64,000 nucleotides of DNA from Vitreoscilla stercoraria DSM 513 (GTDB lineage Bacteria; Pseudomonadota; Gammaproteobacteria; Burkholderiales; Neisseriaceae), in contig NZ_KB908018.1 of assembly GCF_000382305.1 (NCBI RefSeq), forward strand, positions 186,001 through 250,000. Direction: 5' to 3'. The translations under genes were made by a program, and so were the position numbers. The notes under the pieces were generated by a model that was not told the origin of the DNA, did not search any database, and saw only the letters and a program-made list of their open reading frames with translations. Positions 36,304 through 45,254 of this stretch are shown piece by piece. Position 1 is the stretch's first letter. Each line of letters opens with the position of its first letter.

Positions 36304-37398
36304 ATGAAAAATATGCAAAATTTAGCTCGTGGTCCTGTGATGGCCGATGTGGCAGCGTTTGAATTAACAGATATTGAACGTGCGCGTTTGTTGCGTCCTG
36401 AAATCGGTGGTGTGATTTTATTTCGTCGCAACTTTTCTTCAGTAGCACAAATCAAAGCGTTGGTAGCAGACATCAAATCATTGCGTACGCCTGAATTGGT
36501 CATCGCAGTGGATCATGAGGGTGGTCGAGTACAGCGTTTTATTGATGGTTTTACCCGTTTGCCAGCGATGGCGGTTTTGGGTCAAATGTGGCAAAACCAA
36601 GGTCAAGAAATGGCTTTGAATCAAGCCCGTGAAGTCGGTTGGGTATTGGCATCAGAACTGCGTGCTTGTGGCATTGACTTGTCGTTTACACCTGTTTTGG
36701 ATTTGGATTGGGGTGCGTGCAGTGTGATTGGTAATCGCAGTTTTTCACAAGATGCACAAGAAGTGACAGCTTTGGCATTGGCATTGCAAGAAGGTTTAAA
36801 ACAAGGCGGCATGAGCAGCTGTGGCAAGCATTTTCCAGGTCATGGTTTTGTAGAAGGTGACAGCCACCATGTTTTACCGCAAGACGAGCGTGAATTTGAA
36901 GTTTTATGGCAAAACGACATTGTACCGTTTGTACAGATGAGCGCAGCAGGCATGGGTGCGGTGATGCCTGCTCATGTGGTTTATCCTAAAATAGATGCTT
37001 TGCCTGCGGGCTTTTCACCATTTTGGTTGCAACAAATATTGCGTGATAAAGTCGGTTTTGATGGCATTATTTTTTCCGATGATTTGACCATGGAAGGAGC
37101 TTGTGGTGTGGGTGGGATTGTGGAACGCACGCAAATTTCTTTGGATGCAGGTTGTGACATTGCTTTGATTTGCAATCGTCCTGATTTGGTGGATGAACTG
37201 TTACATCAATGGCAATGGGATGCAGCAGCACAACCTAAACTGGCGCAGCGTTGGGAATATGTGGTTGGTCAAAAAACGGTTGCTGAATTTGATGCATTGC
37301 TACAAACACCTGAGTTTAAAGCCGCGCAGCAGCGTGTGGCATCTTTGGCTTCTGCTAAAGATTTGCTAGGTGGCGTTAAGGTGAATGAAGCATTTTAA
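36304..37398 (+). CDS. nagZ: Beta-N-acetylhexosaminidase (glycoside hydrolase 3)
   Basis: A 364-residue cytoplasmic enzyme that removes N-acetylglucosamine from muropeptides in peptidoglycan recycling. It shows IGGVILFRRNF, IAVDHEGGRVQR, the catalytic-loop KHFPGHGFVEGDSH and IIFSDDLTMEG. The start at 36304 follows GAG closely; an earlier in-frame start at 36256 adds 16 hydrophobic residues unlike the family. It is followed within 30 bases by a META-domain lipoprotein. Confidence 0.92.
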   Translation: MKNMQNLARGPVMADVAAFELTDIERARLLRPEIGGVILFRRNFSSVAQIKALVADIKSLRTPELVIAVDHEGGRVQRFIDGFTRLPAMAVLGQMWQNQGQEMALNQAREVGWVLASELRACGIDLSFTPVLDLDWGACSVIGNRSFSQDAQEVTALALALQEGLKQGGMSSCGKHFPGHGFVEGDSHHVLPQDEREFEVLWQNDIVPFVQMSAAGMGAVMPAHVVYPKIDALPAGFSPFWLQQILRDKVGFDGIIFSDDLTMEGACGVGGIVERTQISLDAGCDIALICNRPDLVDELLHQWQWDAAAQPKLAQRWEYVVGQKTVAEFDALLQTPEFKAAQQRVASLASAKDLLGGVKVNEAF

Positions 37399-37422
37399 TA
37401 ATAGATGTTTCTAGGAGGCAGT

Positions 37423-37845
37423 ATGAAGACAGCGTGGATATTATTAGCAACAATGTGTTTGGGTGCTTGTGCCAATATTGGTAAACCTTCTATACAATCT
37501 GCCAGCAGTTTACAAGGTCATTGGCAATTGCTAGAAGCTTCGTCTGCTGCGGTTCCGTCTGAGGGCGTGCGTGCAAAGGTTTTGCAATTTGATACTGAGC
37601 AATCTCGCGTTTCAGGCAGCGTAGGCTGTAATCAATTAATGAGCGCTTATGCCAGCAATGGTGCATTGATTCAGTTTAAAGGTATTGCTACTAGTCGTAT
37701 GGCTTGTTCGCCTGATTCTGTCATGCAGTTTGAGTACAAAGTCATTCGCAATTTGGAAAGTGTGTCTTCATGGCGTATTGAAGGTGATAAACTGCTGTTA
37801 TTGGATGCTTCTAAAAATACTGTTTTAAAATTGAAGCGTATGTGA
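37423..37845 (+). CDS. META-domain (HslJ-like) lipoprotein
   Basis: A 140-residue exported protein. AGGAGG precedes ATG 37423. The signal ends CLGAC (lipobox), then a META domain with LQGHWQLLEASS, SGSVGCNQLMSAYASNG and TSRMACSPD, the typical GCN/C pair pattern. In E. coli HslJ is a heat-shock lipoprotein linked to novobiocin tolerance. The role here is unknown. Confidence 0.8.
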   Translation: MKTAWILLATMCLGACANIGKPSIQSASSLQGHWQLLEASSAAVPSEGVRAKVLQFDTEQSRVSGSVGCNQLMSAYASNGALIQFKGIATSRMACSPDSVMQFEYKVIRNLESVSSWRIEGDKLLLLDASKNTVLKLKRM

Positions 37846-37872
37846 GCATAATCCTGCAAGGCTTGGTTTTGA

Positions 37873-37904
37873 GGCGTCCTGTAAAACTTACAGGACGCTT
37901 TTTT
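37873..37904. terminator. Terminator from two inverted uptake-like repeats
   Basis: GGCGTCCTGTAA and TTACAGGACGCT face each other with loop AAC, then a run of six T. It ends the nagZ-META unit. Confidence 0.88.
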
Positions 37905-37957
37905 GATGGCTTTTGGGTTAAAATCATTCTTTTTTAACGCAGACGGAATACAGCTTC

Positions 37958-39043
37958 ATGAGCACGGATGATTTACTGAAACCGCACCGAGATGCTATTG
38001 ACAGCATCGACCAAACCATTTTGAGTTTGTTAAATGAACGTGCCGCCCATGCACGCGCTATTGGGGAATTAAAAGGCAGCGGTGTGGTTTACCGTCCTGA
38101 ACGTGAAGCACAAGTGTTGCGCCGCATTCAAGAGTTGAATGGTGGTTTGGGTGGCTTGTTATCTAATGAGGCGGTGGCACGGTTGTTCCGTGAAATCATG
38201 AGTGAGTGTTTGGCGGTAGAGCGCCCATTGACCATCACGTATTTGGGTCCTGAAGGCACGTTCACGCAGCAAGCAGCGAATAAGCATTTCGGTCATGCCG
38301 CTCACACGCAACCTTGTGCGACGATAGATGAAGCGTTTCGTTTGGTCGAAGCACGTCAGGCGGATTATGTGGTGGCGCCAGTTGAAAATTCAACCGAAGG
38401 CGCAGTGGGTCGCACTTTGGATTTGTTGGTAGCATCGCCTTTGAAAGCTTGTGGTGAAGTGGTTTTGCGCATACACCATCATTTATTGCGCAAAGTGGCG
38501 AATCAAGAAGGCATTACCAAAGTGTATGCGCATGCTCAAGCTTTGTCGCAATGCCATGAGTGGTTGAATAAAAATTTGCCTAGCCATGTGGCGCGTGTGG
38601 CAGTTGCTAGCAATGCACGTGCGGCGCAATTGGCAGCTGAAGATGAAACGGCAGTGGCGATTGCTTCTCAAGCGGCGGCAGAACGTTTTGAATTGTGTAA
38701 ATTGGCTTCTAATATTGAAGATGAGCCGAATAACACCACCCGTTTTTTGGTGTTGGGTCACCAAACCACAGGTGCCAGCGGCATAGACAAAACGTCTTTG
38801 ATTGTCTCAGCACCCAATAAAGTGGGTACGGTACATGAGTTGCTACATGCTTTGTCTGAGAACGGTGTGTCTATGAGCAAATTGGAAAGCCGTCCATCCA
38901 AAGTGGGTTTGTGGGAATATGTGTTTTTCATTGATGTGGAAGGCCATGTAGAAGACGAACATGTTAAAAATGCGTTGGCAGATTTACAAGAGCGGGCGGC
39001 ATTCTTGAAAATTGTGGGCGCTTATCCTAAGGCGGTATTGTGA
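37958..39043 (+). CDS. pheA: Bifunctional chorismate mutase/prephenate dehydratase
   Basis: A 361-residue protein for phenylalanine synthesis. Residues about 1-90 are an AroQ chorismate mutase (RDAIDSIDQTILSLLNERAAHA). The prephenate dehydratase follows with TYLGPEGTFTQQAANKHFG and VVAPVENSTEGAVGRTLD, and then a C-terminal ACT domain with KLESRPSK, which senses phenylalanine. No tRNA-rich leader peptide is apparent upstream. Confidence 0.95.
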   Translation: MSTDDLLKPHRDAIDSIDQTILSLLNERAAHARAIGELKGSGVVYRPEREAQVLRRIQELNGGLGGLLSNEAVARLFREIMSECLAVERPLTITYLGPEGTFTQQAANKHFGHAAHTQPCATIDEAFRLVEARQADYVVAPVENSTEGAVGRTLDLLVASPLKACGEVVLRIHHHLLRKVANQEGITKVYAHAQALSQCHEWLNKNLPSHVARVAVASNARAAQLAAEDETAVAIASQAAAERFELCKLASNIEDEPNNTTRFLVLGHQTTGASGIDKTSLIVSAPNKVGTVHELLHALSENGVSMSKLESRPSKVGLWEYVFFIDVEGHVEDEHVKNALADLQERAAFLKIVGAYPKAVL

Positions 39044-39630
39044 TGCAAAAAATTGCAGTGTATTGCGGCTCAAATTTTGGTGAATCCAAAAATTATTTTG
39101 ATGCGACGCAAGAGTTAGGACGCTTGTTGGCTGAGCAAAATTTGGGCTTGGTGTATGGCGGTGGTAAAGTGGGTTTGATGGGTACGATTGCCGATGCGGT
39201 TTTGGCACATGGTGGTCATGTCACTGGCGTGATTCCAACTTTTTTGCGTGAGTTGGAAAAAGCGCATGATGGTTTGAGTGAGTTGATTGAAACGCCTGAT
39301 ATGACCGTACGCAAACAAGAAATGATTGTTCGAGCCGATGCGTATATTGCCATGCCCGGTGGCGTGGGGACGTTTGAAGAATTGTTTGAAGTGTTGTCTA
39401 TGGGACAATTGCGTTTGCAACAAAAACCGATTGGTTTGTTGGACGTGGATGGTTTTTATCAGCCCTTATTGGCTTTGATTGAGCAAGCCATCACATCGGG
39501 TTTCATGCCTGAAAGCAATCGCACATTGATGGTGGTCGACAGCAATCCGCAAACTTTATTAGACAAGATGCGTGCTTATGAGCCGGTGTACACACAAAAA
39601 TGGCATCAGCCACAATGGATGCAAGATTGA
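39043..39630 (+). CDS. LOG-family protein (TIGR00730-type phosphoribohydrolase)
   Basis: A 195-residue Rossmann-fold protein with AVYCGSN at the start, GLVYGGGKVGLMG and the catalytic PGGVGTFEELFEVL. The family hydrolyses nucleoside 5'-monophosphates, in some cases cytokinin-type, and was once annotated lysine decarboxylase. The ATG overlaps the last base of pheA. It overlaps the next gene at its 3' end. Confidence 0.88.
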   Translation: MQKIAVYCGSNFGESKNYFDATQELGRLLAEQNLGLVYGGGKVGLMGTIADAVLAHGGHVTGVIPTFLRELEKAHDGLSELIETPDMTVRKQEMIVRADAYIAMPGGVGTFEELFEVLSMGQLRLQQKPIGLLDVDGFYQPLLALIEQAITSGFMPESNRTLMVVDSNPQTLLDKMRAYEPVYTQKWHQPQWMQD

Positions 39631-40355
39631 AATCGGTTTGGATTGCAGGGGCGGGCTATTTGGGTCGCCCTTTGGCGCAGCAATTGGCAGCGCAAGCGTA
39701 TCGCATCGTTGCCAGTAGCCGCCATGAATTAAGCGGTGTGAATTGGCATTATTGGGATTTTCAGGCCGCTTTGCTTGTGCAAGATTTTCAACAAACAGAT
39801 GTGTGGGTGGTGTTGTTGCCGCCATCTGGGGCGGTGGATTATGTGGCGCAGATGCAAGTGTTGTGCGAGCAAGCGCAAGCGGCAAACATTCGCCATGTGG
39901 TTTATACTTCTTCGACTTCGGTGTATGGCGATGCCGCGCGGGTCTGCGATGAACGCAGTCCCATTGCACCGCAAACCGAATCTGCGCGCAAAATAGCAGC
40001 TTGTGAAAACATTTGGTTGCAAAGTGGTTTGCCACATATCAGCGTGTTGCGTTTGGGCGGCCTGTATGATGATGAACGCCATCCTGCCAAGCGTTTGAGT
40101 GGGCGCGTGGACATTGCGGGCGGAAATCAAGTGGTCAATGTCGTACACCGTCAACACGCTATACAAGCTTTAATCGATGTGGTGCAACAGCCGAAAGAGT
40201 CTGTTTTGAACATTGTCGAACGCGGGCATCCGACCCGTGCCGAGTTTTATACCGCAGAGGCGGCTCGTTTGGGTTTGCCTGTGCCTGTTTTCAATGTCGA
40301 TGATGCCCACCGTGGTAAAGTCATTGTCAGTTGCCATCAGCACTGGTCATTTTAA
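39615..40355 (+). CDS. NAD(P)-binding epimerase-like protein (YeeZ group)
   Basis: A 246-residue SDR-extended protein. The Rossmann start is VWIAGAGYLGRPLAQQLAAQ, with YTSSTSVYGD in the place of the usual catalytic region. The family lacks a known substrate. The start is uncertain: ATG 39615 overlaps the previous gene by 16 bases, with ATG 39600 and a later TTG as alternatives. Confidence 0.72.
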   Translation: MDARLKSVWIAGAGYLGRPLAQQLAAQAYRIVASSRHELSGVNWHYWDFQAALLVQDFQQTDVWVVLLPPSGAVDYVAQMQVLCEQAQAANIRHVVYTSSTSVYGDAARVCDERSPIAPQTESARKIAACENIWLQSGLPHISVLRLGGLYDDERHPAKRLSGRVDIAGGNQVVNVVHRQHAIQALIDVVQQPKESVLNIVERGHPTRAEFYTAEAARLGLPVPVFNVDDAHRGKVIVSCHQHWSF

Positions 40356-40367
40356 AGGAATCTCAAG

Positions 40368-40928
40368 ATGTGGATCAGTCATGCGCTCATCAATCATTTG
40401 TTGTTACAACAAGAGCATTTAAAACAAGCATTCAGCTTTTTAGCAGGACGCAGCTTGCGTTTGACTGCTTTGGGTGTGAATGTGGACATGCTCATTGGTG
40501 AAGAAGGTTATGTCCATACATTGCCTGCCGAAATAGCCACCGAATGCCATATCACCATACAAGGCGATGCATGGAGCAAATTGTTGCAATCGAAAGCGTT
40601 GGGCGTGGGCGATATCAGCATTGATGGCGATGCAGATTTGGCGATGCAAGTATTGGCGATTTTCAGTCAATTGGAATATGAGCCATATGTTGATGCCACA
40701 CGTTTGTTTGGCAATACGATGGCGAGCCATTTGGATCATACCGCCAAAACATTGTTTGCCAATGTGCAAGCGATGGTGGCGCGAGTAGAAGGTGAAGTGA
40801 AAGATTTTATGTTGGAGCAAAATGCGCCTGTGGTGTCGGCAGCGCAATGGCAACAACACAGCGAAGCGATTGATGCTTTGCGCGATGATGTGGCACGCTT
40901 GCAAGCGCGTTTGCATCGTCTTCAATAA
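40368..40928 (+). CDS. ubiJ: Ubiquinone biosynthesis accessory factor UbiJ
   Basis: A 186-residue SCP2-fold lipid carrier. An amphipathic N terminus (HALINHLLLQQEHLKQAFSF) is followed by SCP2-like beta strands (CHITIQGDAWSKLLQ, GDISIDGDADLAMQV) and a long C-terminal coiled coil (AIDALRDDVARLQARL). UbiJ acts with UbiB and UbiK in the late, hydrophobic steps of ubiquinone synthesis. It lies directly upstream of ubiB, as in proteobacteria, and has AAAGGA before the ATG. Confidence 0.85.
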   Translation: MWISHALINHLLLQQEHLKQAFSFLAGRSLRLTALGVNVDMLIGEEGYVHTLPAEIATECHITIQGDAWSKLLQSKALGVGDISIDGDADLAMQVLAIFSQLEYEPYVDATRLFGNTMASHLDHTAKTLFANVQAMVARVEGEVKDFMLEQNAPVVSAAQWQQHSEAIDALRDDVARLQARLHRLQ

Positions 40929-40966
40929 TTTACAGGACGCTTAAACGCGCGGTTTGGAATGGCTTT

Positions 40967-42484
40967 ATGAAGTGGTTGAAACGTTTTCATTTGATTGTGC
41001 ATACGGTTTGGTATTTTGGTTTGCTGCAATTGCTCGATGGAGAATTGCGCCATCCTGTGCTGCGCTGGTTGATGGGCATTGTGCCACAATCGCAAGCGAG
41101 CCAAACGCACAGCAATCCTGTGCGTTTGCGTTTGGCTTTGGAAAAATTGGGACCGATTTTTGTCAAACTCGGACAAGTGTTATCGACCCGTCCTGATGTG
41201 ATTCCTGCCGAATACAGCGTGGAATTGGCAAAATTGCAAGACCGTGTGCCTGCATTTGATGGTGGCGTGGCGATTGCGCAAATTGAACAAGCGTTTGGCA
41301 AACCTTTGGAACAAATCTATTACCAATTTGAACGTGAACCTGTCGCCAGTGCTTCGATTGCGCAAGTGCATCAAGCGTATTTGTTTGATGAGGCAGGCGG
41401 TCAAGGGGTGCAAGTGGCGGTCAAAGTTTTGCGTCCTGATATTGCGCCTGTGATTGAGCAAGATTTGGCTTTGATGCATTTTGCGGCAGGTTGGATAGAG
41501 CGTTTGTTTAAAGATGGCAAGCGTTTGAAGCCGCGTGAAGTGGTGGCGGAGTTTGACAAATATTTGCATGACGAATTGGATTTGATGCACGAAGCGGCCA
41601 ATGCCAGCCAATTGGGTCGAGATTTTGAAAACAGCAACATGTTGATTGTGCCGAAAGTGTATTTTGATTATTGCAGCCGCACGGTGATGACGATGCAATG
41701 GATGAACGGCACGCCGATTTCAGACATCGCCACGCTCAAAGCCAAAGGCATAGATTTAAAACAATTGGCACGTTTTGGTGTGGAAATTTTCTTCACGCAA
41801 GTGTTTAAAAATGGCTTTTTCCATGCTGACATGCATCCGGGCAATATTTTTGTGGCGGATGATGGGCGTTATATTGCGTTGGATTTTGGCATTGTCGGCA
41901 GCTTGAACGAATACGACAAACGTTATTTGGCGGTCAATTTTTTGGCGTTTTTCAATCGCGATTATCACCGTGTCGCCACTGCACACATTGAATCGGGTTG
42001 GGTGCCTGCTGATACGCGTGCCGAAGAATTGGAAGCGGCAGTGCGAACCGTGTGCGAGCCGATTTTTAACCGTCCTTTGTCGCAAATTTCGTTTGGCTTA
42101 GTGTTGATGCGTTTGTTTGAAACCAGTCGCCGTTTCAATGTCGAGATTCAGCCGCAATTGGTGTTGTTGCAAAAAACTTTGCTCAATATTGAAGGTTTGG
42201 GCAGACAGCTAGACCCTGAACTGGATTTGTGGGCGACGGCAAAACCGTTTTTGGTCAATTGGATGAATGAGCAAATGGGTTTGAAAGCCTTGCGCAAAAA
42301 TTTGATGAAAGAAGCACCCGATTGGGCGAATATCTTGCCAAGCTTGCCACGCAAAATCAACGATATTTTGGAACAGCAAAGCCGCAGCAACAGTTCTGAA
42401 AGCCTGTACAAACAATTGCGCAATCAGCAAGTTTTGTTGGTGATTTTGGTCTTGTTGGTCGGTGTGTTGGTATTCAAAGTGTGA
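40967..42484 (+). CDS. ubiB: Ubiquinone biosynthesis atypical kinase UbiB
   Basis: A 505-residue ABC1/ADCK-family atypical kinase/ATPase. The KxGQ motif is FVKLGQVLSTRPDVIP, and PVASASIAQVHQA is the Ala-rich nucleotide loop. VKVLRPDI has the ATP-binding Lys, FHADMHPGNIF is the catalytic-loop motif and LDFGIVGSL the DFG. A C-terminal membrane segment (LLVILVLLVGVLVFKV) is typical. It helps extract ubiquinone precursors from the membrane. Confidence 0.95.
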   Translation: MKWLKRFHLIVHTVWYFGLLQLLDGELRHPVLRWLMGIVPQSQASQTHSNPVRLRLALEKLGPIFVKLGQVLSTRPDVIPAEYSVELAKLQDRVPAFDGGVAIAQIEQAFGKPLEQIYYQFEREPVASASIAQVHQAYLFDEAGGQGVQVAVKVLRPDIAPVIEQDLALMHFAAGWIERLFKDGKRLKPREVVAEFDKYLHDELDLMHEAANASQLGRDFENSNMLIVPKVYFDYCSRTVMTMQWMNGTPISDIATLKAKGIDLKQLARFGVEIFFTQVFKNGFFHADMHPGNIFVADDGRYIALDFGIVGSLNEYDKRYLAVNFLAFFNRDYHRVATAHIESGWVPADTRAEELEAAVRTVCEPIFNRPLSQISFGLVLMRLFETSRRFNVEIQPQLVLLQKTLLNIEGLGRQLDPELDLWATAKPFLVNWMNEQMGLKALRKNLMKEAPDWANILPSLPRKINDILEQQSRSNSSESLYKQLRNQQVLLVILVLLVGVLVFKV

Positions 42485-42505
42485 TAGGGTTTTGATGTTG
42501 GTTTC

Positions 42506-42537
42506 AAGCGTCCTGTCAATGTTTACAGGACGCTTAT
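42506..42537. terminator. Bidirectional terminator of two inverted uptake-like repeats
   Basis: AAGCGTCCTGT and ACAGGACGCTT around an eight-base loop. It lies between convergent ubiB and the sulfatase-like gene. Confidence 0.82.
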
Positions 42538-42568
42538 TTATGGATTACAGCAGTGTTTGGAATTTAAG

Positions 42569-43987
42569 TCAGATGGTTTTAAAGTGGAACCAACTGACAT
42601 GATTGGATTTTAAAAACAGATGTGTTGGCTCATGTCCCCAAATAGGCGGCATATGGTCTCCAATAATCATGACTTCAGTACCTTGCATATTAGGGTGTTT
42701 TAGCAAATTAGAGAGGTTGTCAAAAAATTGGGTATGCAACATCAAGTTACGACAAAGATCACCATTGGTTTGTAAGCCAAATTGACTACAATTAAAGCGG
42801 TGATTAACAATGTCATCTTGCGAAAAAGGTGAATGCGAGGTTAAGGTTAACCAATAAAAAAATAAGGGCTGTTCTGTATTTTTGCCAAACTCTTCAATAA
42901 TGATTGGCTTTAGAGCGTTGTCGCAAGTACCTTTAAAAGCAGTACAACGTGCTAATTGCAGTAAATGTTCGTTGAAAATGAGTTTGTCAAAACCAGCTTT
43001 GGGATACCAAGACTGACGGTCATATAAAATACTAGTAGCCCCATGTAGAGCAATGGTGCGATAACCTTGTTGTTTAAGTTGGTTAGGCAAACAATGGGTA
43101 AATGGATTGTGGGTTAATTTGCGAAAAGCATAGCCATTTCTTACATCCAAACGGCAAAGTTCTCGCAGTTCTGCTTGTACAGTAGCACCTTTGAAATCAA
43201 ATGAACCTTGTTTGAAAAATTCAAATTGATGTTGTTGTTTCAAAGTTGCTAACATGGTGTCTTGTATGCCTTGCATACGTACACTACCCAATGATTCGGC
43301 TACTATATACAGAATTTTTTTTGAAGGTGGATTTTTTAATTGCTCTTGGGCATTTTTTTGTGAAGGTTGTATAGGTATTAACTCAGGTTCTTTGAGCATG
43401 CTTTGATGGAAAGACACATCTTGGTTTTGGTATAACAAAGCACTCACACCATGTGCGATATAATAATTATTTCGCCCCATGAGGCTGCTTTTATATTGAT
43501 CATAACGGAAATCTAATGCCATATAAGCGAAGCCTAATAACAATAGAATGCTGGCGAATGTATACGTTTGGTGGAAGTATGATGTACTTTTACATGTAAA
43601 GAGCAGCCATGCTAACCATACAGTGAATAAAACTCCAATTAATATCAAATATCGTATGGGAGCAGTGGGAATAAAAGGTGCGAAATAAATTAAGGTGCTT
43701 AAATCTAAAAATGGAAAAATCTGAATGCTTAAAGCCAGCGCATCCAGTAAAAAAGCGATACCAACGCTGATTAATCCTAAGCGGCGTAATAAAGGCGAGG
43801 ATAACAACAACAACAATAAGCCAAAAAGGTAGTCTAGATTGATAATCGGACGTGCTAAATTGTTAAACCATGCAATGCTTAAAAAAAAGATATTTGGCAG
43901 AATAATCCATAAAACCAAAAAAATGAGTTGCTTAGTAGTGATATGGGGTAAGCTGAATTTACGACTTAATAAGGTGGGTAAATGCAT
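42569..43987 (-). CDS. Membrane sulfatase-fold transferase (LtaS/MdoB-like) next to pilin genes
   Basis: A roughly 472-residue protein. The first 170 residues contain about five membrane helices, and the rest is an alkaline-phosphatase-superfamily domain facing the periplasm. Readable motifs are KKILYIVAESLG (metal site), GATVQAELRELC with the likely nucleophile Thr, YWLTLTSHSPF, and GDHMPP near the end. The pattern resembles LTA synthase/phosphoglycerol transferase families more than EptA. ATG 43987 is used because earlier starts run into the pilin gene. It follows two pilin genes on the same strand, with a terminator between, so it may decorate pilin or envelope glycans with a phospho-group. 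Substrate unknown. Confidence 0.7.
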   Translation of the reverse strand: MHLPTLLSRKFSLPHITTKQLIFLVLWIILPNIFFLSIAWFNNLARPIINLDYLFGLLLLLLSSPLLRRLGLISVGIAFLLDALALSIQIFPFLDLSTLIYFAPFIPTAPIRYLILIGVLFTVWLAWLLFTCKSTSYFHQTYTFASILLLLGFAYMALDFRYDQYKSSLMGRNNYYIAHGVSALLYQNQDVSFHQSMLKEPELIPIQPSQKNAQEQLKNPPSKKILYIVAESLGSVRMQGIQDTMLATLKQQHQFEFFKQGSFDFKGATVQAELRELCRLDVRNGYAFRKLTHNPFTHCLPNQLKQQGYRTIALHGATSILYDRQSWYPKAGFDKLIFNEHLLQLARCTAFKGTCDNALKPIIIEEFGKNTEQPLFFYWLTLTSHSPFSQDDIVNHRFNCSQFGLQTNGDLCRNLMLHTQFFDNLSNLLKHPNMQGTEVMIIGDHMPPIWGHEPTHLFLKSNHVSWFHFKTI

Positions 43988-44063
43988 GAGTGGCAATATG
44001 TCGAATAAATTTTTAGGTGACAAAAAATAGATTGTTAATAAGCAAAACTGGCAGCAATCTACA

Positions 44064-44094
44064 ATGAAAAAAGCGTGTAAATGATTACACGCTT
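44064..44094 (-). terminator. Rho-independent terminator after pilin gene
   Basis: Stem AAGCGTGTAA/TTACACGCTT, loop of four bases. It is followed by TTTTCATTG on the minus strand. Confidence 0.82.
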
Positions 44095-44115
44095 GTCTAA
44101 AATACTTATTTAGAA

Positions 44116-44577
44116 TTAAGAGCCTGAGCCTGCTGCACCAGTACATTCAGTAGGTTTGAACTTCTCTTTGAAGTTTGAACCGCCTGCAATAACACAAGTC
44201 CATGCGCCGTCAGCTGCACGAGTCAACGTCATGGTTGCGGTAGTGATGCCTGAGTTAGCACTTCCGTTGAAAGTAGCTTGCAAATTACCAACACCAGTAG
44301 CAGGTAAGTTGTCAGTCAACTCCATCAAGTTTGAAGAGTCAGCTTTAACACCGATGTAGCCATCAGCTGCTGGGTCTGCAATTTGAGGATCACGACCTTC
44401 AAACAACTCTACGTCAGCCAAGCGAGTAGCGTTTTTCATTTCAGAGTAAACGCGAGTAACTTGTGATTTGGTGATGTAATCTTGGTACATAGGCAATGCG
44501 ATGGCAGCCAAAATACCGATAATCGCGATTACGATCATCAACTCAATTAAGGTAAAACCTTGTTGTAATGATTTCAT
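44116..44577 (-). CDS. pilE: Type IV major pilin-like protein
   Basis: A 153-residue type IVa pilin. The short leader MKSLQQG is cut before F by PilD, then TLIELMIVIAIIGILAAIALP with the conserved Glu5. The C-terminal half has a two-Cys D-region loop (TCVIAGG to PTEC). Its sequence is like Neisseriaceae PilE and betaproteobacterial PilA. AGGAGA lies just upstream of the ATG. It is probably the main fibre subunit. Confidence 0.88.
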   Translation of the reverse strand: MKSLQQGFTLIELMIVIAIIGILAAIALPMYQDYITKSQVTRVYSEMKNATRLADVELFEGRDPQIADPAADGYIGVKADSSNLMELTDNLPATGVGNLQATFNGSANSGITTATMTLTRAADGAWTCVIAGGSNFKEKFKPTECTGAAGSGS

Positions 44578-44644
44578 TGTTGTCTCCTGGAAAAAGGTAA
44601 ACGGTTAATTTAATTTTTAGCAAATTTTATATTTATGCTAATTA

Positions 44645-45145
44645 TTAAGTTTGTAGCTCGCAATTTTGAACATTGAGGGACTGATCCCATTGGTCATTTG
44701 CGGATGGATTATACACGCATTTCCATTCATTATTGATTATGGATAATCTAAGTTTGACATTTTGCAAGCTTGGTACGGCTTTTTGGTTAAATGTCACTTC
44801 CAATGATTCAAAATTACCTTGCGCATTTTCAATAATGTGTGGGTTATATATCAAATCTGACTGTGGTTTGTCTTTATCTAAACCAATATATTCGTAAAAA
44901 GTACCTTGAGCAGTCAACGAACCTTCTTTATCAGGTTCTAATGTCGGTTGATTGCCTTGTGACAAAATACTGTTGATATTAGTACGTGCTACTGTCAGTT
45001 CGTATACCACTCGTGTAAATTGTGTTTTTGCGATGTATTTTTGGTACATTGGCAAAGCAACTGCAGTAATAATACCAATTATTGCAATAACGACCATCAA
45101 TTCAATCAGGGTAAAGCCATGTTGGCGTTGTGTTTTCACTTTCAT
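44645..45145 (-). CDS. Second type IV pilin-like protein
   Basis: A 166-residue pilin with leader MKVKTQRQHG, then FTLIELMVVIAIIGIITAVALP and Glu5. The body differs clearly from the pilin downstream (MYQKYIAKTQFTRVVYELTVARTNINSIL, then an N-rich middle), but has a similar C-terminal Cys pair (WKCVYN to NCELQ). It precedes the first pilin by 67 bases on the same strand. It may be an alternative or minor subunit, or a duplicated locus. Confidence 0.8.
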   Translation of the reverse strand: MKVKTQRQHGFTLIELMVVIAIIGIITAVALPMYQKYIAKTQFTRVVYELTVARTNINSILSQGNQPTLEPDKEGSLTAQGTFYEYIGLDKDKPQSDLIYNPHIIENAQGNFESLEVTFNQKAVPSLQNVKLRLSIINNEWKCVYNPSANDQWDQSLNVQNCELQT

Positions 45146-45254
45146 GATGCAAATCCCGAGATGTGTGATGATTGTTGTTTTTTGTCATTGACTCCACTAT
45201 AAAGCTAAATTTTAAATATTTTAGGTTAAATTGATTAAAGGGCTTTTGCAGGTG

